Source of the DNA: Tubiluchus corallicola
Taxonomy: Eukaryota > Priapulida > Priapulimorpha > Priapulimorphida > Tubiluchidae
Reading direction: 5' to 3'
DNA length: 64,000 bases
Assembly: GCA_030141605.1 (NCBI GenBank)
Contig: JAQGDQ010000512.1
Coordinates: forward strand, 1 to 64,000
Shown: positions 22,150 to 33,566 of the stretch, piece after piece
How the letters are laid out: every line of letters starts with the position of its first letter
How positions within the stretch are numbered: the stretch's first letter is position 1
Notes under the pieces: generated by a model
What the model was told of the DNA's origin: nothing
Seen by the model: the letters and a program-made list of their open reading frames with translations, nothing else
The model's database searches: none
Position numbers and translations under genes: made by a program

Positions 22150-22660
22150 TTTTCCGATAATTATGTAACAGATTAAAAACTTAATTAATGGCAGGCAAGC
22201 ACAACTATTTATGACATCACAAACTAACATGATTTTCAACAGAAAAAAATTTTCCACGGGCGTGTTGCACGTGCTTGCAAAAGCAAAAATTGAAGTACAG
22301 TGCAGCTGTAAGATATTCAGTGTGTCGTATTAAAACTAGGCAAATTTTACGATAAAAATTCAAATTGCAAATTTACCGCTGTGCTCACGCATGAGCTGTC
22401 GAACGTGTGTAGCTCATCACAATCTAACACATCTGAACGGAGAGGTACAGCCCCTGTTTTTTGTGCAATGCATTTCCAAAATGCAGGCGCTAGTGCCCAT
22501 CTAACTAGCAAATAGCAAAATGCATCTAACAGCGAAGAACTAGTGATGCAAACGTGAAATTGTGTTTTTCTCATCATAATTCTCTCACGTAAGTCATTTT
22601 TGAAAAAGTAACATGTTTCCTTTCAATATTTTAAAGAGTAGATTGTTTCCACCTACAGTC
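22150..22660 (-). repeat. Interspersed repeat RC, copy 1
   Basis: Reverse complement of sequence also at 28340-28830, 43057-43517 and (partly) 54182-54500: ACTAGTTCTTCGCTGTTA and GCATTTCGGAAGTGCATTGC are shared. Non-coding, class unknown. Confidence 0.7.
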
Positions 22661-22945
22661 CGGTTTTGCTTTAAGTACAAGATCAGTATTTAAGATAGCA
22701 GCATACAATCATATTTTAAAATCAATTTTAATATCGGTGCTATTAAACAAGTTGCCTAGGTTTTCAAACTTAAGACCGAGATTCCTATTAATTATTGTAA
22801 TCTCATTCTAAGATGTTCACTAATTTCTCATTCACAAAGAACAGGTTGCTCTGTATGTACACTTTCTCCACATTAGCATAGCGTATCTTGTCAGCTTACG
22901 TAGTCTATTTATCAAAATTTAAATATTAGCATGCTAAGGCAAAAT

Positions 22946-23417
22946 TACGGCCATATCACGTTGAAAACACCAGTTCTCGTCTGATCACCGAAGTTAAGCA
23001 ACGTAGAGCCTGGTTAGAACTTGGATGGGTGACCGACTAGGAATACCAGGTGCTGTAGACCGGAGGAGGTCAAGTGACCCAACGGCCATGTGTAGAGGAA
23101 TAAACCTTCCAAATCAGGAGTGGAGCCCCGAAGGTGGACCAATGCAGCATGCTCACTGACTCTGGCAGCTCTTGCAGCCAACCAGGTGTCAAACGTATCG
23201 CTCCGCTTTCCTTTGGACTACACCAGCGAGGAAGAGAGGGGGTTCCTGTTGTCTGAGAAACTCAGGATCTCCAAACACCTTGCCAGGCGTGCGCCCTGGA
23301 GACGTTCAAGGATCACACTGCTCAGCCTCAGTCGACGCTGCAGCTCCATCAATGTGACCAATAACTGACTCACTTGGCGCACACTCTATTGTCTTCCGAG
23401 GCAGAAGGATGCCAACA
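22946..23417 (+). mobile_element. 5S rRNA-headed SINE, copy 3 (full length)
   Basis: 22946-23060 is a complete 5S-like head (GATCACCGAAGTTAAGCAAC, GGATGGGTGACCG, GGTGCTGTAGAC), so the internal Pol III promoter layout is present. The tail to 23417 matches copies 1 and 2. AAGGCAA before the head and after the tail may be the target duplication. The head is too diverged in its middle to count as a functional 5S gene. Confidence 0.85.
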
Positions 23418-23592
23418 AGGCAAGTGTAAATATTTGAATTCGTGAAAGAATAGTACGTTCCCTTTCAATATTTTATGAGTACGATTCTTCTGAGCTATAG
23501 TTTAAAACTGAACCCAGTTTCCTTTTAATTTTTCTAGATGCATTACAACTCAACAATATTGTGTGTATTCAACCAATTTTAGCGATTATGAC

Positions 23593-23950
23593 CAGGCCCT
23601 ATGCAAACATACTGCTTCCTCTCTCCCTCTCTCTGTCTGTCTGTTTCTCTCTCGCGCTCTCTTCCCCCCTCTCTCTCTCTTTCTCTCTCCCCCCTCTCTC
23701 TCTCCCTCTCTCTCTCTCTCTTGCCGCATGCATGCCATTTGCCAGTATTGACAAGTATTAAGGACTGGTCTTGAGATTAAAGCAGTTTTTCTTTCAATTG
23801 TTCTTTCCTTTAACAACTGTATAACTCCATATTTTGTCTTCGGAAATGCTTCTCCTGCATTCTAGCAGTTCTACCCCCCAACCCCCCACCCCGAGGGCGC
23901 CTCACACGCCCCCACTTCCCCGGGCCTCGCTTAGGCTGAAATAGGCCCTC
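23593..23950 (+). mobile_element. hAT-like MITE, family H3, copy 2
   Basis: It ends in GGCTGAAATAGGCCCT like copy 1 and is flanked by a perfect 8-bp duplication ATTATGAC (23585-23592 and 23951-23958). The interior is a CT-rich expansion (23610-23725), a tract also present in shorter form in copy 3. Confidence 0.85.
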
Positions 23951-24073
23951 ATTATGACACTAGTTTTCAGCTACCAAGTGTACATAAAATTATGTGACCA
24001 GATGTAAATTATAAAAAACAACACAATTATCGTCAAAATAAGATACACTGCGTATTATTAATATATATTAAGG

Positions 24074-24312
24074 CTAGTTCTGAGACCAAACAAGAATGAC
24101 AGCAATACACGTTATTAAAACACACAATTGACTTCGCCTGGTATATAATTTGACTGCTCTTGCTACCAGGTCTTGTGGACAATGGGCAAAATCCATGGCA
24201 GTAATTTCACTTTCATTGTGCAACCGCCTTGGTTCGGCACAGTCAACTAAGCTTGATTTCCATTGCACAAGTTTTACCCACTTAAGACGGCAGTCACAGA
24301 TCAGCTTGTTAC
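24074..24312 (-). CDS. LRR gene A, exon 2 (LRRCT cap and hydrophobic tail)
   Basis: The minus-strand acceptor TTTCCTAG precedes GTAACAAG at 24312. With the phase-1 donor of exon 1 it gives G-NKLICDCRLKWVKL, QWKSSLVDC, EITAMDFAHCP, a basic linker and the hydrophobic tail LCVLITCIAVILVW, then SQN and a stop. Cys spacing CxC...C...C is that of an LRR C-terminal cap. The tail could be a GPI-anchor signal or a membrane segment; no good polar omega region is obvious. Exons 1 and 2 join to 843 bp (280 codons plus stop). Only this member is on the minus strand, the same strand as WDR6. Confidence 0.85.
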
Positions 24313-24623
24313 CTAGGAAACAATAGAACATGCCTGTGAAACAAGTGAACAGAGACACGGAAACAAAGAAAATACACGTGCTAAAAGTACTGTACCAACA
24401 ATTTGTAACAAAGCAGCAAAACCATGCGTGTTTTTTTTTAAATTGTGCACAGAAATCGCATTAATTTGTGCGGACTGCATGCTGTTTCAAATGTTTCGGG
24501 GATAAGGAGCATAAGAAGGTAAAGTAGTGATTATGCATAATTATAGATTGGAATCAAACTCGAATAAAAATATCCTCATTCTGTATTGAACGTTCGATGC
24601 TCATTCCTACTAAACATCTAAAG

Positions 24624-25044
24624 CAGGGGTGTGCAAATTATCTGACTAGCCGGACCACATTAAACATTCCCACAATTCCTGTGGGCCACATGCAGTTTGG
24701 TCAAGGAGCCAAGTACAGTAGGACCTGGTAACGATTTTTTTGCATCCGATTTGCGCACATCATTAACTACTACACTCAAGAAACTATTTTAGAAGTTATT
24801 AAAATTTATATTAAAAACCATATCGTCATGTCCGACAGTGACATTAGGTGACAACCGTCTTGCATGGGTTAATGTATTCCGATCTAGAGGAAAAAACTAC
24901 CCGCACTATCTTTGCGATATTGGCGCAGACTTCAGCTGGATAGCGTGGGCCGCACTTTCATTACGTTGACAAACCTCTTCGCGGGCCGCGCAAGATCTCT
25001 CAGGGGCTGCAAGTGGCCCGCGGGCAGCAGTTTGCACACCCCTG
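24624..25044 (+). mobile_element. hAT-like MITE, family H4, copy 1
   Basis: Ends CAGGGGTGTGCAAAT / TTTGCACACCCCTG are inverted, with an 8-bp duplication ATCTAAAG/ATCTAATG differing at one base. GC-rich GCGGGCC motifs lie near the right end. It sits in the intron of LRR gene A. A second copy is at 58712-59209. Confidence 0.9.
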
Positions 25045-25295
25045 ATCTAATGTTTCTGAGTTTGACTGTTTGGCATACATAGTAAACTGCACACCTTTAA
25101 TTACTATTACTTATGAGACATTGGTATTTTGTGCCACGAAGTGTCAAAGGTCACAAGGCCATCTTAACACATGTGTATGCTGGGTACTTCGCCAATCCCC
25201 CCCCCCCCAAGCATAGGGGCCCCTTGCTAATCTATGCATTTTGTGACAGTTAGTGGTCGTGTTAGCAGAGACGGCAGTGTATTGCTTTGACGTGT

Positions 25296-25296
25296 A

Positions 25297-25363
<67 letters not shown>

Positions 25364-25393
25364 TTTACTTACTTACTTACTTACTTACTCACA
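25296..25393. repeat. (TTAC)n microsatellite
   Basis: About 24 TTAC units, in the intron of gene A. Confidence 0.95.
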
Positions 25394-25399
25394 TACATG

Positions 25400-25525
25400 A
25401 GTCAAAACGGCTTTACTTTGCCCACATGTCATGCGATGGTTGTAGTTAAAGACGCGTTGCTGCGTTACACTGAACCTTTAACCTACAGCTACTGTGCGTG
25501 TGCACGATGAAAAGTGTGAAAAGGT
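25400..25525 (-). mobile_element. MITE family M3, fragment
   Basis: GGCTTTACTTTGCCCACATG, GAACCTTTAACCTACAG and GTGAAAAG segments match one end of the M3 family. Confidence 0.55.
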
Positions 25526-25604
25526 TTATTATCTCACACCCAGCTCTAACGAAATTGTCGATAAGAATTGTCAATAAACATTTAGTTTTGTCAAGTAACC
25601 TTAC

Positions 25605-26208
25605 CCGTGAAATGCAGATTTATCCCTGAAATTTGTTTGTGTGGAAATGTTAACGCTGGCATAGTCATTGTCTCGATAGCTGTGCCAGTGATAATAATGT
25701 CCTCCAAACACAAATTCCCAAAGAAATCGAAGTCCCCCGTTTCTAAGGCTGGACAGTTCTTGATATGAAAGGTGTGCATGCATGCATCTATAAGCTTAAA
25801 TGCATCTTTCTCGATCATTATCAACCCACTCAAGTCATCTAGCAGCAATTTGCGTCTGGGGAGGGCCGCAACCGCCGTACTGCTGATGTTTTCCAGGGTC
25901 TTCGAGTGTGCAATTGTTAAATATTCCATTTGTATTCCATCCAAGAACCCATCTGGCAGAAGTTTATCTTCGTAACCGAAGATCATGAGCTCGAGAATCT
26001 CACGTTTCGGCATTTTGGATGCTCCTCTCCTTGCGGTTTCACTCGAGTTAAAATTGCAAGTAATCTGGCACATTTCTGGCCTGTCGTAGTCTGATACACA
26101 CTCGCACAAGTGCACCACTTCCTGCATTTGCTCACAGTTGCACGAAGCTTTGCATCCGACCACTAACCAAAGTAGACCGATTCCTGCTGCTACGGTCGCC
26201 AAGCTCAT
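25605..26208 (-). CDS. LRR gene A, exon 1 (signal peptide, Cys cap, LRRs)
   Basis: ATG at 26208-26206 starts a hydrophobic signal MSLATVAAGIGLLWLVVG. A Cys-rich cap follows (CNCEQMQEVVHLCECV, CQITC) and then degenerate leucine-rich repeats with LxxLxI spacing. They end in the family block FHIKNCPALETGDFDF, IIITGTAIETMTMP. The donor ACG|GTAAGG falls after 25605 in phase 1, as in paralogues B-E. Only a few residues would follow unspliced before a stop. Among known proteins the layout recalls small secreted LRR proteins of invertebrates with LRRNT/LRRCT caps, but I do not recognise an orthologue. Role unknown; cell-surface or secreted recognition is inference. Confidence 0.85.
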
Positions 26209-26725
26209 TTTGAAGAGTATAATTGCATATATTTTAGATTGGTTCAGAGTTCTTGTGGATTTGCACTGCAGAAAGCTTTAGTTGCAAGCAGCCATGCAGA
26301 GTTTGGGTGTGTCTCTGATGTGCATGCACTGCCATGCAGATGTTACCATGGAAGTTTACTCTCATTATGAACTAAGCTTCTTAACCAAGCAACACTTTTG
26401 CAATGTTGCGAAAGGTTGCTATGCATAACAAAACATTAGATCTGCGAACTGTGGTTACTATACTTGATGCACAAAATAAAGAATAGTCCTAAATTGTACA
26501 CAGGTATGTTCTGTACGTTTATTGATCAATAGTACAACAAAGAATAAAGATATTACAGAAGTAAAAATTAACCAGTTTATCCAATTAATAGGTAACGTGG
26601 TCAAATTAGTGACCACAGCATTTTAGGTTAGAGCTTTTTGCAGATTCCAAAACAATAGATTATTTGTTGATAGCCTGATATTGTTTTTTTATTTTACAAT
26701 GTTGAACTTACCAAAGATGGATTAG
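26209..26725. other. Upstream of gene A, no further gene
   Basis: 5' flank of gene A. GTTACCATGGAAG at 26342-26354 is a half-matching X-box-like site. The rest is unremarkable AT-rich sequence. Confidence 0.45.
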
Positions 26726-26945
26726 CCTTTCAAAAACAATAAGCTCCCACTTCTTAAATACCCTAGTATGAACAACAGAACACTAAATTTAAGAAACATT
26801 AGAACGAACAATCAATATGGAAGGAATTCCATTACTAAGCAAGCAATACAACTTTGGAATTCATTACCGACATCACTAAAACATGGCAGCTCTTTATCAA
26901 TAGTCAAGTCTAAATTAAAAAAAAACATTTAATGACTCGTTTTGA
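26726..26945 (+). mobile_element. LINE ORF2 C-terminal fragment
   Basis: Reads RTNNQYGRNSITKQAIQLWN, then SLPTSLK and LSIVKSKLKKNI with interruptions. This is the conserved LWNSLP / SxxxFKxxLKxxL end of a reverse transcriptase ORF. The minus-strand relic at 40619-40858 belongs to the same type. Confidence 0.65.
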
Positions 26946-27884
26946 ATATCCGACATATGAACATACGACATACGAATCATAATTTCATTTTTTCCTAGAC
27001 CTTACTAAACTAGTTTATATTTTATTTTTGAATTTCTAGTTGCACTTATAGTGCAGCTTGCACCAGACGCATTTGCCCAGAACAGTATACGTTTTTTATA
27101 TGAACTAACACTGATTGTCTGTCTTTTATTATGATGATCAATGTTTTTAAAATGGCAAATAAGATTTTACTACTACTACTAGGTATATAAAAATATTTGT
27201 AGCAAAACTGAAATCATTGCACAATAGACATGCCAAAGTATGTATTTTCCACTAGTTTTGACATTCAAATTTTGAAATGTTGGCAAATAATTTTTTCAAG
27301 TGAAAAGTCACAAATATTTCCTAAAATGAGAATAATAAATGGTACAGTGGGCAGGTTAACAATGACACAAGTTTGAATACTATTCCAAGTAGAAAAACTT
27401 ATTCAGTTATTGGCTGAGTGTGGCTTCCCACAATGCACCGCCAGTCTAGGAAAATTCTCTATTTTCACACCCAAATCAGAAACCCAACTTCCACACAAAA
27501 CCAATCCAAATGATTGGGTGTTGAACTGGGTCCTTGTGACTTTACATCTAAAAACTTTTGGTTTCAACCACAACAAGCAGAGTTAGAGTGATAAAACTAA
27601 ACACTGGCAGGCACATTGTGTAGTTAATTGAATTCAGTTCAATTCAATAGTATTTATTTCAAATCAATAGTACGTCATAGTAACTTATGTTTTTAAGCTT
27701 TATGTAAGTGGAGGGTTTTCTTCCACTTTAGCATTAGTGTTAGTGTGATTGCTACACTACAGAGAAGCACCTCTTTCAAGACTTTTCCCGCTGTGTTAGT
27801 GGATATACATGTAATTAGCTACTAGATGTTTGTACTTCTACTGCAATTTATAAACTACAGTGCTAATAATTTTGTGTATAATCA
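26946..27884. other. Intergenic within WDR6 intron, no gene
   Basis: AT-rich. 27690-27770 shares GTAAGTGGAGGGTTTTCTTC with the T2 element end at 36.86 kb, and GCATTAGTGTTAGTGTGATT also recurs near 36.88 kb, so part of this stretch is duplicated. Confidence 0.5.
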
Positions 27885-28336
27885 TTAACCCTTTCAGTCC
27901 CAAATTATTTTTTAATAAAAAAAAATTTTGGCTTGGTACTTTTGTTCAGTATGTCCATCTTGCTTACACAATAATTTTTTTCTACCTGTGCCCGCGTGCT
28001 AAATATAGCCTGTATCCCACGGGATACATTGGGATTCAGTGGAAGCATAAAATGTGCTTCATTTTGCAACTGCTGATAATTTTTTAAAGTATTTAAGACA
28101 TTTAGTATGCATGCTATGCTGATCTATACAAAGTCGTCTCTAAAGTACTGAACCTTGTGCAGTTTTTTTATGCTATGTAGATTTTCTAGTTTGCCTATAT
28201 AGATAATCTATTGTTATTGGCTTAAATCGGCTAAAACTATTAGCAGATCGAATAACTGTCAGTTTTAAAATTTTATTAATTTTAAAGGCAGAAAATATTC
28301 TCGTACCCCACGGGATACAACGGGTATGAAAGGTTC
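27885..28336 (+). mobile_element. T1 TTAA MITE, copy 2
   Basis: TTAACCCTTTCAGTCCC at the left; GGGTATGAAAGGTTCA at the right, where the TTAA has mutated. It marks the left side of the B/D segmental duplication (compare 42578). Confidence 0.8.
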
Positions 28337-28339
28337 AAA

Positions 28340-28830
28340 CTGTAGGTCAAAACAATCAACTCTTTAAAGTATTGGAAGGAAACGTACTATTTTTTTCAAA
28401 AATGACTTACGCGAAAGAATTATTACCACACAAACACAATTTCACATCCGTGCCACTAGTTCTTCGCTGTTACATGCATTTCACCATTTGCTAGTTAGAT
28501 GGGCACTAGCACCTGCATTTCGGAAGTGCATTGCACAAAAAACAGGTGCTGTACCTCTGGGGTTCAGATGTGGTAGTTTCTGACAAACTACACACTTTCA
28601 ACAGCGCATGCGCAAGCAGAGCAGTACATTTGAAATTTGAATATTTATCTTAAAACAGTAATTTTAAGTTTTAGTCCCAGTACAACATGCTTAATGTCTT
28701 ATAGTAGCGCTATACTTCAAATTTCACTTTTGCAAACACGCTCATGAATTATTTTTGCTGCTAAGAATTATGTTTGTTTGTGACATCATCAACAGTTGGG
28801 CTCACCAGTCGTTAATTAAGTTTTTAAACT
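28340..28830 (+). repeat. Interspersed repeat RC, copy 2
   Basis: GTAGGTCAAAACAATCAACTC start, shared base for base over long stretches with 43057-43517, as part of the B/D duplication. Confidence 0.75.
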
Positions 28831-29514
28831 ATTATTTAATTATTGTGTTAATTAATGCATACTTGAACAAAGGTGGACCTTAAACAAAACAGATCTCTCC
28901 AGCAAGACAATCCCATAATGTTCTGCCCCACTTAGCAATAAGCAATCGCAGAGATCTTCAACCACACAAAAACCACACATCTATTTTAATGTAACACAAG
29001 TGTTTTCGGAAACAGAATTTCCCGCCCAATGAAACCAAGAATACACTTATAGGTTTTTGCACTGGTAATAGTGCAGCTCCAATTATTTCTCTTTCCAAAC
29101 TGCGAAAAGACTCTCTCCAAAACCCACACGAAGACACACATAATCCGTATGCAATTTTTTAACGCGTCCAATCAAAAATTTGGAAAAACTTGCTGTGTGG
29201 TTCGGAAAAATGCTAATTCCTGGAAGCCGGAATGCTGCTTGCTCTTACGAAATGATAGCACACCAACTCTTTACTGTCCCCGTTTTACAAGTGTTGCAAA
29301 AAGAGGCGAAAAAATGTCCAAAGGGGGGGAGGTTTCACCGGCCGTTTCTCTCACACATCCTGAATCAAGAAATAAACTCTTTAACAATAAAATCGGAATT
29401 AGCAGCTGTGCTTGGAATATGTTGCCTCATTTTGCATAGCAATTGCATCACCACGGCAACTATACAATAAATTAAGTCTTTAGGTGCAATAATAAATAAA
29501 ATAGCTATGTCATT
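28831..29514. other. Unit-B-only sequence, no gene
   Basis: This stretch is missing from the corresponding place before gene D, where RC is joined directly to the 92-bp array. Short open frames at 29071-29470 have no domain. Confidence 0.5.
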
Positions 29515-31000
29515 TCAAATGAGCAGCTGTATTCCAGAACCAAAGAAGAACATTGGAGCACTAAAATCGGAATCAGAGACTAAGATGGGCAAGCCATTTA
29601 ATGAGATTACCAGAAACAACACCAGTAAGATTAGCATTAAACATTGGAGCACTAAAATCAGAATCAGAAGACTAAGATGGGTAGGACATTTAATGAGATT
29701 ACCAGAAACAACACCAGTAAGATTAGCATTAAACATTGGAGCACTAAAATCAGAATCAGAAGACTAAGATGGGTAGGACATTTAATGAGATTACCAGAAA
29801 CAACACCAGTAAGATTAGCATTAAACATTGGAGCACTAAAATCAGAATCAGAAGACTAAGATGGGTAGGACATTTAATGAGATTACCAGAAACAACACCA
29901 GTAAGATTAGCATTAAACATTGGAGCACTAAAATCAGAATCAGAAGACTAAGATGGGTAGGACATTTAATGAGATTACCAGAAACAACACCAGTAAGATT
30001 AGCATTAAACATTGGAGCACTAAAATCAGAATCAGAGACTAAGATGGGTAAGCCATTTAATGAGATTACCAGAAACAACACCAGTAAGATTAGCATTAAA
30101 CATTGGAGCACTAAAATCAGAATCAGAAGACTAAGATGGGTAGGACATTTAATGAGATTACCAGAAACAACACCAGTAAGATTAGCATTAAACATTGGAG
30201 CACTAAAATCAGAATCAGAGACTAAGATGGGTAAGCCATTTAATGAGATTACCAGAAACAACACTAGTAAGATTAGCGTTAAACATTGGAGCACTAAAAT
30301 CAGAATCAGAAGACTAAGATGGGTAGGACATATGAGATTGCCAGAAACAACACCAGTAAGATTAGCATTAAACATTGGAGCACTAAAATCAGAATCAGAG
30401 ACTAAGATGGGTAAGCCATTTAATGAGATTACCAGAAACAACACCAGTAAGATTAGCGTTAAACATTGGAGCACTAAAATCAGAATCAGAAGACTAAGAT
30501 GGGTAGGACATTTAATGAGATTACCAGAAACAACACTAGAAAGATTAGCAATAAACATTGGAGCACTAAAATCAGAATCACAAGACTAAGATGGGTAGGA
30601 CATTTAATGAGATTGCCCGAAACAACACCAGTAAGATTAGCAATAAACATTGGAGCACTAAAATCAGAATCAGAAGACTAAGATGGGTAGGACATTTAAT
30701 GAGATTGCCAGAAACAACACCAGTAAGATTAGCATTAAACATTGGAGCACTAAAATCAGAATCAGAAGACTAAGATGGGTAGGACATTTAATGAGATTAC
30801 CAGAAACAACATCAGTAAGATTAGCGTTAAACATTGGAGCACTAAAATCAGAATCAGAAGATTAAGATGGGTAGGACATTTAATGAGATTGCCAGAAACA
30901 ACACCAGTAAGATTAGCATTAATCGAGGCACTGTAATTCACTAAATGACCTCCAGATAAACCAAAAACAACTTGGATATCAATAATAAATAAAGATTAGC
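29515..31000 (+). repeat. 92-bp satellite (~15 copies) expanded inside a LINE fragment
   Basis: It starts with LINE-like coding EQLYSRTKEEHWSTKI. From about 29555 to 30925 a 92-bp unit repeats about 15 times, and it leaves with RLALIEAL and KPKTTW, the LINE continuation. Each unit encodes KIRIRRLRWVGHLMRLPETT. Because 92 is not a multiple of three, the frame rotates and only short open frames survive. The same protein block is seen in single copy at 6655-6955. It ends about 210 bases before the ATG of LRR gene B. Confidence 0.9.
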
Positions 31001-31173
31001 AACGGCTGGTAAACTTATCAATAGCATTACAGGAGTTGAAAATTTCGGCTGCGAACAGGAAACACTGAAGTGCTCTAATAAACAACGTAGGCTCTACATC
31101 AACTGTACAATAGATGTTTAGAGCAACAGAAGAAGAAGAAGAAGAAGGCGCGATGTCCTAGCAACAGACATTG

Positions 31174-31187
31174 GTTACCATAGTAAC
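31174..31187 (+). promoter_or_regulatory. X-box-like palindrome before LRR gene B
   Basis: GTTACCATAGTAAC fits the RFX X-box pattern GTHNYY-AT-RRNAAC exactly and lies 27 bases before the ATG. The surrounding GCAACAGACATTGGTTACCA is conserved before B and D and recognisable before C and E. RFX control is an inference. Confidence 0.5.
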
Positions 31188-31214
31188 ATCACAAAGCACG
31201 ACAAAGCATTCATC

Positions 31215-31848
31215 ATGGCAGAACTTAAAAAGTGGAGTCAGTTGTTAAATATGGCAACAATTAGTCTGTTATGGGTAGCTGTAGGATGCAGAGAACACTG
31301 GTGCAACTGTGACAACATGAAAAATGGTGAACTAATGACAGAAAACCTCTGCACATGCATCAAAGACCCGGGAAATATAAACAAATGCCAGCTGACCTGC
31401 AATGCAATGGATGCCAAGGCTGCCATGAAAATGGACGGCCTCATCCCAACGGATGGAGTCGATCAGCTCACAATTAGTGACTACACGGAAGAGGAGTTGC
31501 CAAGTAAATATCTACGCGGAACCATCATTAGGAAACTAATTATCAAAGATTCTGAAAAACTCAAGTCTATCGGAGAGACAACATTCAGCATCAAGGATGT
31601 GCAGCAGATAATTCTGGACAGCTTACAGGAGTTAAGCAAGATCGACAGCAGAGCATTTCACCTCATGACCACACTGCACGTGTTCACGATTAAGAACTGC
31701 AAGGCTTTAACGACAGGAGACCTTGATTTTAGTGGGAGTCCGCTTCTATCAGAAATTTCCATTACCGGCACGGCAATAGAAAAGATGAAGATGCCAATGC
31801 TCAAAGCTGGACTAGATCAGACAAAGCATGTGAAATTAGAATTGAGAG
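31215..31848 (+). CDS. LRR gene B, exon 1 (signal peptide, Cys cap, LRRs)
   Basis: The ATG in TTCATCATGGC opens MAELKKWSQLLN followed by hydrophobic MATISLLWVAVG, a signal peptide. The cap has CNCDN, CTCIKD and CQLTC. LRR-like lines follow: VDQLTISDY, IIRKLIIKDSEKLKSIGETT, VQQIILDSLQELSKIDSRAF, LHVFTIKNCKALTTGDLDFS, and ISITGTAIEKMKMP. Donor GAG|GTAAGC, phase 1. With exon 2 the mRNA frame is 858 bp (285 residues). Nearest relative is D (same start KKWSQLLN, same introns and flanks), a recent duplicate. Function not known; a secreted or surface-anchored recognition protein is plausible. Confidence 0.9.
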
Positions 31849-31888
31849 GTAAGCAAGTCTGTTAACACTTCTGTACCAAGTTTACACT

Positions 31889-32577
31889 TTAAAGGACAAG
31901 AAAGGGGGTACCTGACGTAGGTTTCAGAAAAATCGCTTTAAAAAAGTATATTACTTTATAGTAGTTTTATGCATATATCTTACTCGCACTGAAAAGAATT
32001 TAGTTTGTTTTCATTTTAAATCTCCCGCAATACTGTTCCGAAGTCGCCATTGCATGATGTCATGTAGCAAACGTAAATGAAGGGAAGAAAAGGCAATGTT
32101 AAATTATGTCTCAAAAGACTTTCCGTGCAAATCTATATTACTTAGATTTTCGGTTACCTACTAGAAAGACTTATGTAACTAGAAAAGAAAATTATTAATT
32201 ATTTAAAATGTTTTCATCAATTGGTAAAATGTCGCTGACTCCCCCTCCAGGGTGCACCACTCACTAACCAGAAAACGCATTTTTAATCTTACTGACAAGA
32301 TACAGTAATTTGAAATTTTACTTACTTAGTGACGTGTGCATTGCGAATGCTCCGATTTTTTTTCAAACTTTAGAAAATGTTATCTAAACTTGTTTCAAAT
32401 AACCTGTCCTGAAAATGGCTGCGTCTAACGGTCATCGCGGGAGCTTAAATTTAGATGTTTTATACAGCGTGACTGCCGATTGAAGTCATGTGTGCAAAAA
32501 GACAGTATGTAAGTGGTGTAAAATTTCAAGACGAATTTTTAAGCTTTATGTTTATGAAGGGTTTTCATGTGCTCTAA
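31889..32577 (+). mobile_element. T2 TTAA MITE, copy 3 (intron of B)
   Basis: TTAAAGGACAAGAAAG at the left, a decayed TTTTCATGTGCTCTAA end at the right. It is at the same intronic place as the copy in gene D, so it predates the duplication. Confidence 0.75.
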
Positions 32578-33225
32578 CTTATCCCAAATGAATCTTTTTT
32601 AGTTTTTTTATCCCAAATCTAAATTGCAGTGCCGGATTAAAACATGGGCTCTATGGGCTGCAGTCTCTACAAGCTGAGGGGTTTCCAGAAATTAAATGAA
32701 ATTAATTAAATTCACTGTGAAAAGTTACTTCAGAATGAAAGTAGAACTATGCTGATTTATCTCTTTCAAAGGGACTTAATTAATTAATATATTATATAAT
32801 ACATTGGAACTGTTTCTTTGCTCATTATTCCAAGTCACAGCTACTACCACCCCAGTAATTAATTTATTGCAATTTGTATGCACTATATTTAATATTTCAA
32901 AAACTTATTTTAATTTTGTAAATATCAGAATATCTCTTCTCTTTTTGTTGTTTTTGACTTGCACCCATCTATGTGGACCTAATGTTGGCATTATGTTGTA
33001 GAAGTTGAACATAAACTGATTTCAAGAATCCAACATTCACGCTTTTGATAATTGTCACTGGGGGCCTAATATTGGCATTATGTTGTAGCAGTTGAATAAA
33101 CTGATTTCAAGAATCCAACATTCACGCTTTTGATAATTGTCGCTGGGGGCCTAATGTTGACATTATGCTGTAGAAGTTGAATAAACTGACTTATTAAAAA
33201 ATAATTTGGGACTGAAAGGGTTGAA
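32578..33225. repeat. Intron of B: ~80-bp tandem units and T1 end fragment
   Basis: Shared with 46459-47112 in gene D. 33030-33190 holds tandem copies of GAATCCAACATTCACGCTTT plus GGGGGCCTAATGTTG. 33200-33222 is an isolated right end of a T1 MITE (TTTGGGACTGAAAGGGTT). No exon seen. Confidence 0.7.
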
Positions 33226-33310
33226 ATGATAGCTTACAAAGTCCGAGAACATTGAAACGGCGCAAGTAAAGTTCAACTAGATGTTCACTTGTTTTGTTTT
33301 TGCTTTGCAG

Positions 33311-33534
33311 AAAACAAGCTCGTTTGTGACTGTGAGATGCAGTGGGTGAAAACCCTTCCGTGGAAGGAATCGAAAATCGACTGCGAAAAACCCAAGAAAC
33401 TGTCTGGGAAAAGTGAAATTACAGCCAAATATTTTTACCGCCATTGCTCAAGTTCTACGTCAGTCAGAATGCATATTTTCTTGATTTCATCCTGCATTCT
33501 GATTATAACATTTTCAGTCAGGTTATCCAGTTAA
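33311..33534 (+). CDS. LRR gene B, exon 2 (LRRCT cap and hydrophobic tail)
   Basis: Acceptor TGCTTTGCAG ends at 33310; with the phase-1 donor it codes E-NKLVCDCEMQWVKTLPW, KIDCEKPKKLSG, EITAKYF and HCSSSTS. A strongly hydrophobic end MHIFLISSCILIITFSVRLSS then runs to the stop at 33532. The Cys pattern is CxC, C, C. SSSTS before a C-terminal hydrophobic run fits a GPI-attachment signal. Confidence 0.88.
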
Positions 33535-33560
33535 CTGAAACAAGTAATACTGACAGCCTC

Positions 33561-33566
33561 AATAAA
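33561..33566 (+). terminator. Poly(A) signal, LRR gene B
   Basis: AATAAA 27 bases after the stop codon, identical in gene D. Confidence 0.6.

Noticed and set aside
22946-23060. Functional 5S rRNA gene
   Set aside because: The head is followed by a conserved tail that also occurs in two other places, once with a target duplication and no head; it is a SINE.
29848-30589. Long open frames on both strands over the 92-bp satellite
   Set aside because: The unit is not a multiple of three; the longer frames arise where a one-base unit difference restores phase. The encoded motif is a LINE fragment, not a host gene.
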